In this document: piece by piece, positions 61,004-64,000 of the stretch | Numbering within the stretch: position 1 is the stretch's first letter | How the letters are laid out: each line of letters begins with the position of its first letter | Origin: Sphingobium sp. CR2-8 | GTDB lineage: Bacteria; Pseudomonadota; Alphaproteobacteria; Sphingomonadales; Sphingomonadaceae | Reading direction: 5' to 3' | Length of the DNA: 64,000 nucleotides | NCBI RefSeq assembly: GCF_035818615.1 | Contig: NZ_JAYKZY010000002.1 | Coordinates: 1,180,501-1,244,500 of the forward strand | The notes under the pieces: generated by a model | Seen by the model: only the letters and a program-made list of their open reading frames with translations | The model's database searches: none | What the model was told of the DNA's origin: nothing | Position numbers and translations under genes: made by a program

Positions 61004-62616
61004 CCGTCCGGCTCTGGATCGCAGGCGCATCGCTCGCCGCGCTGGCCGTTGCAATGCCCGCCTATGCCCAGTCTGCATCGGGCAGCAGCGGAGGCGGCAG
61101 CAAGCGGATCGACGTGACCCCCTATCTGGGCGTGGACCAGGTGGTCATGGCGCCGCTCAAGGGCGATGGCGACGTGCTGACCTACACCAACGTCACCGCC
61201 GGCATCACCGCGCAGGTGCAGAGCCGCCGCGTCGAAGCGGCGGTTGACCTGCAATATAATCACAGCTTCGGCTGGGGCAGGCAGGCGACCGACCAGGATG
61301 TCATCAGCGGCATCGCCAACCTGAACGTCAACCTGGCGCGTGGCCTGTCGCTGATGAGCGGTGGTCTGGCCTCGCGCGTGCGCACCGACGGGCTGACCGG
61401 CGCGGCGACGCAGCGCAACAGCTTCACCAGCCAGGTTTATTCCGGCTATGTGGGACCGTCCTATACGACGCAGTTGGGCGACTTGAACTTCAACGCCTCC
61501 TATCGCCTGGGCTATGCGCGGGTGAATGACGATGTGAACGGCGATTTCGTAGGCGTACAGCCCAGCGGTTCCTTCGCCGACAGTTGGACCCATAGCCTGA
61601 ACGGATCGATCGGCTTTGCACCCGACACCGTGCTGCCGGGCATCGGCCTGACCGCGAGCGCGGGCTATGATCGCGAAGATGCGAGCCAGCTCGACCAGCG
61701 GTTCGAGGATCTGTGGGGCCGGGTCGATGCGACCGTGCCGGTTACGCCCACGCTCGCCCTGGTGGGCGGGGTCGGCTATGAAAATATCGAGATCAGCCAG
61801 CGATCGCCCGCACTGGACGCCAATGGCGTTCCGCTGATCCGCAACGGCCGTTATGTGACGGACAAGAGTTCGCCGCGCGCGCTGATCTACGAATTTGATG
61901 ACATCATCTGGGATGCGGGCGTGCTGTGGCGACCCAGCCGTCGCACCACCTTGCAGGCGCGTGTGGGCGAACGCTATGGCGGCATGACCTATCAGGGCAG
62001 TTTCCTGTGGCAGGGGCGCGACAGCAGCGTCGCCATCATCGTCTTCGACGGCATCGACAGTTTCGGCCGCCTGATCACCAGCAACGTGGCAGCCCTGTCC
62101 GGCAGCAATTTCGACGTCGCGCGCAATCCGTTCACGGGCGACATCACCGGCTGTGCTTTCTCGACTACCGGCGGCGGACAATGTTTCAACGATGCCTTGT
62201 CGGGCATCACCGACGCCAATTTCCGCTATCGCGGCGTGTCGGCGCAATATTCCTTGCAGCGCGGGCAATGGGGCTGGGGCATTGGCGCGGGTTATTCGCA
62301 GCGCAAGTTCATCACGCCCAACGGCCAGACGGTGCTTATCCGCGGGTCAAGGGATGAAAACTGGTTCGGCAACGCGTCGGCGACCTACACGATCAGTTCG
62401 ACCGACACGATCGACCTGATCGGTTACGCCAATTATTTCGACGCCAGCGGGGACCGGGAGGATGTGCTGAACTATGGTGCGTTCAGCACGTACAGCAAGG
62501 GCATTTCCCGTCGCCTGTCCGCTTCGGCCTCGCTCGGCCTGGATGGGGTGAAGGCGGACGATTTGGACACGATCATCAGCGCGATGGGGCAGGTCGGCCT
62601 GCGCTACGCCTTCTAA
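61000..62616 (+). CDS. Outer-membrane beta-barrel protein of the XrtA/PEP-CTERM system
   Basis: 538 residues with a signal peptide ending AYA|Q. The rest is amphipathic strands (IDVTPYLGVDQVVMAPLKGDGD; VEAAVDLQYNHSFGWGR; WRPSRRTTLQARVGERYGG) ending with aromatic YAF, a barrel terminus. This corresponds to the large uncharacterised barrel found next to the kinase and AAA ATPase in exosortase-A loci. A secretion channel or polysaccharide-modifying role is possible. Translationally coupled to the kinase. Confidence 0.88.
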   Translation: MTVRLWIAGASLAALAVAMPAYAQSASGSSGGGSKRIDVTPYLGVDQVVMAPLKGDGDVLTYTNVTAGITAQVQSRRVEAAVDLQYNHSFGWGRQATDQDVISGIANLNVNLARGLSLMSGGLASRVRTDGLTGAATQRNSFTSQVYSGYVGPSYTTQLGDLNFNASYRLGYARVNDDVNGDFVGVQPSGSFADSWTHSLNGSIGFAPDTVLPGIGLTASAGYDREDASQLDQRFEDLWGRVDATVPVTPTLALVGGVGYENIEISQRSPALDANGVPLIRNGRYVTDKSSPRALIYEFDDIIWDAGVLWRPSRRTTLQARVGERYGGMTYQGSFLWQGRDSSVAIIVFDGIDSFGRLITSNVAALSGSNFDVARNPFTGDITGCAFSTTGGGQCFNDALSGITDANFRYRGVSAQYSLQRGQWGWGIGAGYSQRKFITPNGQTVLIRGSRDENWFGNASATYTISSTDTIDLIGYANYFDASGDREDVLNYGAFSTYSKGISRRLSASASLGLDGVKADDLDTIISAMGQVGLRYAF

Positions 62617-62639
62617 CCGGTCGGCTTGGAGAAGACGAT

Positions 62640-64000
62640 ATGTACGATCAATTCTACGGATTGCAGGGCCGTCCGTTCCAGCTGACGCCGGACCCGCATT
62701 ATTATTTCGAGAGCGCGACCCATCGCAAGGCGCTGTCCTATCTGGGCTATGGCCTGGCGCAGGGCGAAGGCTTCATCGTCATCACCGGCGACATCGGCGC
62801 GGGCAAGACCACGCTGGTGGGCCATCTGATGCAGACGATCGATCCGGCGCGCCTGACCGCGGTCAAGATCGTGTCGACGCAGGTCGAGGGCGACGACATG
62901 CTGCGGCTGGCCGCCCACAGCTTTGGCCTGGCCGCAGACGGCCTGTCCAAGGCGGCGATCCTGCATCAGGTCGAAGGCTTCTTGCATAACCAAGCGCGCG
63001 CCGGACGACGCAGCCTGCTGATCGTGGACGAGGCGCAGAATCTGGGCGTTTCCGCGATCGAAGAATTGCGGATGCTGTCCAATTTCCAGCTGGGCGGCCA
63101 GTCGCTGCTGCAAATCTTTCTGCTGGGTCAGCCGGAATTTCGCGATCTTCTCAAGTCGCCGGACCTGGAGCAGTTGCGCCAGCGCGTCATCGCCACCCAT
63201 CATCTGGACCCTATGGCCGCGAATGAGGTCGAACCCTATATCATCCACCGCCTGTCCATCGCGGGCTGGACCGGCAATCCCGCCTTCACGCCGGGCGCCT
63301 TTGCCGCGCTCTACGCCGCGACCGGAGGCGTGCCGCGCCGCCTGAACGCGCTGACCAGCCGGGTGCTGTTGCTGGGCGCGATCGAGCAGCTTTATATGAT
63401 CGACGAGGACGTCGTGGGCGCCGTCGTCGAGGATATGGGGCTGGACACCGATGTGGCCCCGACACCGGTGATGCCATCGGCGCTCGATAGGGCGGAAGAC
63501 AGCGTGGCGGTCGAGCCGGTCGCCGACGCGGAGGTCGAGGACGAGCCTGTCGTCGATGAGGTCGAAGATGCACAGGTCGCGCCGGATTGGGCGACGGAGG
63601 ATCTTTCGTCCTCTATTTCTGCGGAAGTGCCTGTCGCGGAGGACGAGCCGGTCGAAGACGAGATCATCGAACTGGACGCTGTATGGACGCAGCCCGCATG
63701 GGCCGCCGTAACGGCCGATCCGGTAGATGCTGAGGCCGAGACGGACGAGGAGCCGGAAGAGGTCGCGCCTGCCACGACGAGCACCGTCGCACCTTTTGCC
63801 CGGCCGACTTTCGCTGCCTTCGCGCCACCGCGCGCGGTGGAGGCCGAAGCCGAGCCTGCGCCGATCGAGGACGATGTCGAGCATGAGGATGTCGTGGACG
63901 CGGAGATCCCGGCGTCAGAGGAGGTGGCGGAAGTCGAAGCCTTTGCCGGGGTCGAACCGATCGCTGGGCCTGACGAACTGACGGAAGCCGAACCATTGTC
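62640..64000 (+). CDS. XrtA-associated AAA ATPase (ExeA/GspA-like), truncated by the window edge
   Basis: At least 453 residues; the frame is open at the window end. It starts MYDQFYGLQGRPFQLTPDP as in the family, with Walker A TGDIGAGKTTLVGHL, Walker B SLLIVDEAQNL and the arginine region LEQLRQRVIATHHLDP. The AAA part ends near residue 270. From ~275 on there is a long Asp/Glu/Val/Ala/Pro-rich acidic tail (at least 180 residues) that looks disordered. The exosortase and deacetylase genes of the locus are expected further right. Confidence 0.92.
   Translation, partial: MYDQFYGLQGRPFQLTPDPHYYFESATHRKALSYLGYGLAQGEGFIVITGDIGAGKTTLVGHLMQTIDPARLTAVKIVSTQVEGDDMLRLAAHSFGLAADGLSKAAILHQVEGFLHNQARAGRRSLLIVDEAQNLGVSAIEELRMLSNFQLGGQSLLQIFLLGQPEFRDLLKSPDLEQLRQRVIATHHLDPMAANEVEPYIIHRLSIAGWTGNPAFTPGAFAALYAATGGVPRRLNALTSRVLLLGAIEQLYMIDEDVVGAVVEDMGLDTDVAPTPVMPSALDRAEDSVAVEPVADAEVEDEPVVDEVEDAQVAPDWATEDLSSSISAEVPVAEDEPVEDEIIELDAVWTQPAWAAVTADPVDAEAETDEEPEEVAPATTSTVAPFARPTFAAFAPPRAVEAEAEPAPIEDDVEHEDVVDAEIPASEEVAEVEAFAGVEPIAGPDELTEAEPL

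Overview
This window is a GC-rich (roughly 65%) bacterial chromosome segment, most likely from the Sphingomonadaceae (Sphingobium, Sphingomonas or Novosphingobium type). Pointers are the XrtA/PEP-CTERM exopolysaccharide genes at the right end, two TonB-dependent receptors, a RcnB-family protein, a fab cluster with acpP-fabF-mltG, and many intergenic paired palindromes of families that are common in sphingomonads. No phage, transposase, rRNA or CRISPR array is seen. One tRNA (elongator Met) is present.

Layout. 1-3.6 kb: a fatty-acid beta-oxidation pair (thiolase then FadJ-like multienzyme, minus strand) behind an operator-like palindrome. 4-8.7 kb: MFS exporter, MobA-like nucleotidyltransferase, folE coupled to a pteridine-reductase-like SDR, and an enoyl-CoA hydratase. 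8.8-12.5 kb: a TonB receptor with a structured leader and a compositionally foreign barrel, translationally coupled to an M19 dipeptidase. 12.6-17 kb: a valine-catabolism set (HIBADH, HIBYL-CoA hydrolase, acyl-CoA dehydrogenase) divergent from a LysR regulator. 17-23 kb: phospholipid methyltransferase-like protein, ABC-2 transporter, a small WYL-like protein, MATE pump, DUF808 protein, two small coupled proteins. 23.4-26.4 kb: a siderophore-type TonB receptor interrupted by an amber codon, and an outer-membrane barrel. 26.7-28 kb: rpsF-rpsR-rplI. 28.2-31.2 kb: GntP permease, BLUF photoreceptor, RcnB-like protein, small secreted peptide. 31.2-36.4 kb: MacAB/NodT-type tripartite efflux. 36.5-42.9 kb: fabD, an inserted GxxExxY gene, fabG, a GT87 glycosyltransferase (minus), acpP, fabF, mltG. 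43-46.7 kb: small proteins, 2'-5' ligase-like protein, ferredoxin-type reductase, tRNA-Met, lipoprotein hydrolase. 46.9-51.1 kb: ATP-grasp / alpha-E / transglutaminase / Anbu proteasome-type peptidase. 51.2-53.5 kb: a small inverted-repeat-bounded unit, a STAS-like protein, trxB. 53.6-64 kb: XrtA/PEP-CTERM exopolysaccharide genes (ACP, GNAT, acyl-CoA ligase, PLP decarboxylase, export lipoprotein, Wzz-like protein, tyrosine kinase, outer-membrane barrel, AAA ATPase), running off the window.

Two things shape the reading. First, ten protein genes are broken by the apparent loss of exactly one base in a G or C run, and an eleventh by an apparent gain. Restoring the base gives full-length proteins whose lengths divide by three, and one of them is fabG, normally essential. 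This points to systematic homopolymer miscalls in the sequence rather than decay, so these genes are annotated over their full restored span. Second, the most intriguing element is a PD-(D/E)XK-like GxxExxY gene that sits exactly between fabD and fabG inside a near-perfect 32-nt inverted repeat, with a related solo copy of the repeat 6.6 kb away. It resembles the layout of RAYT/REP systems but uses an unrelated protein family.
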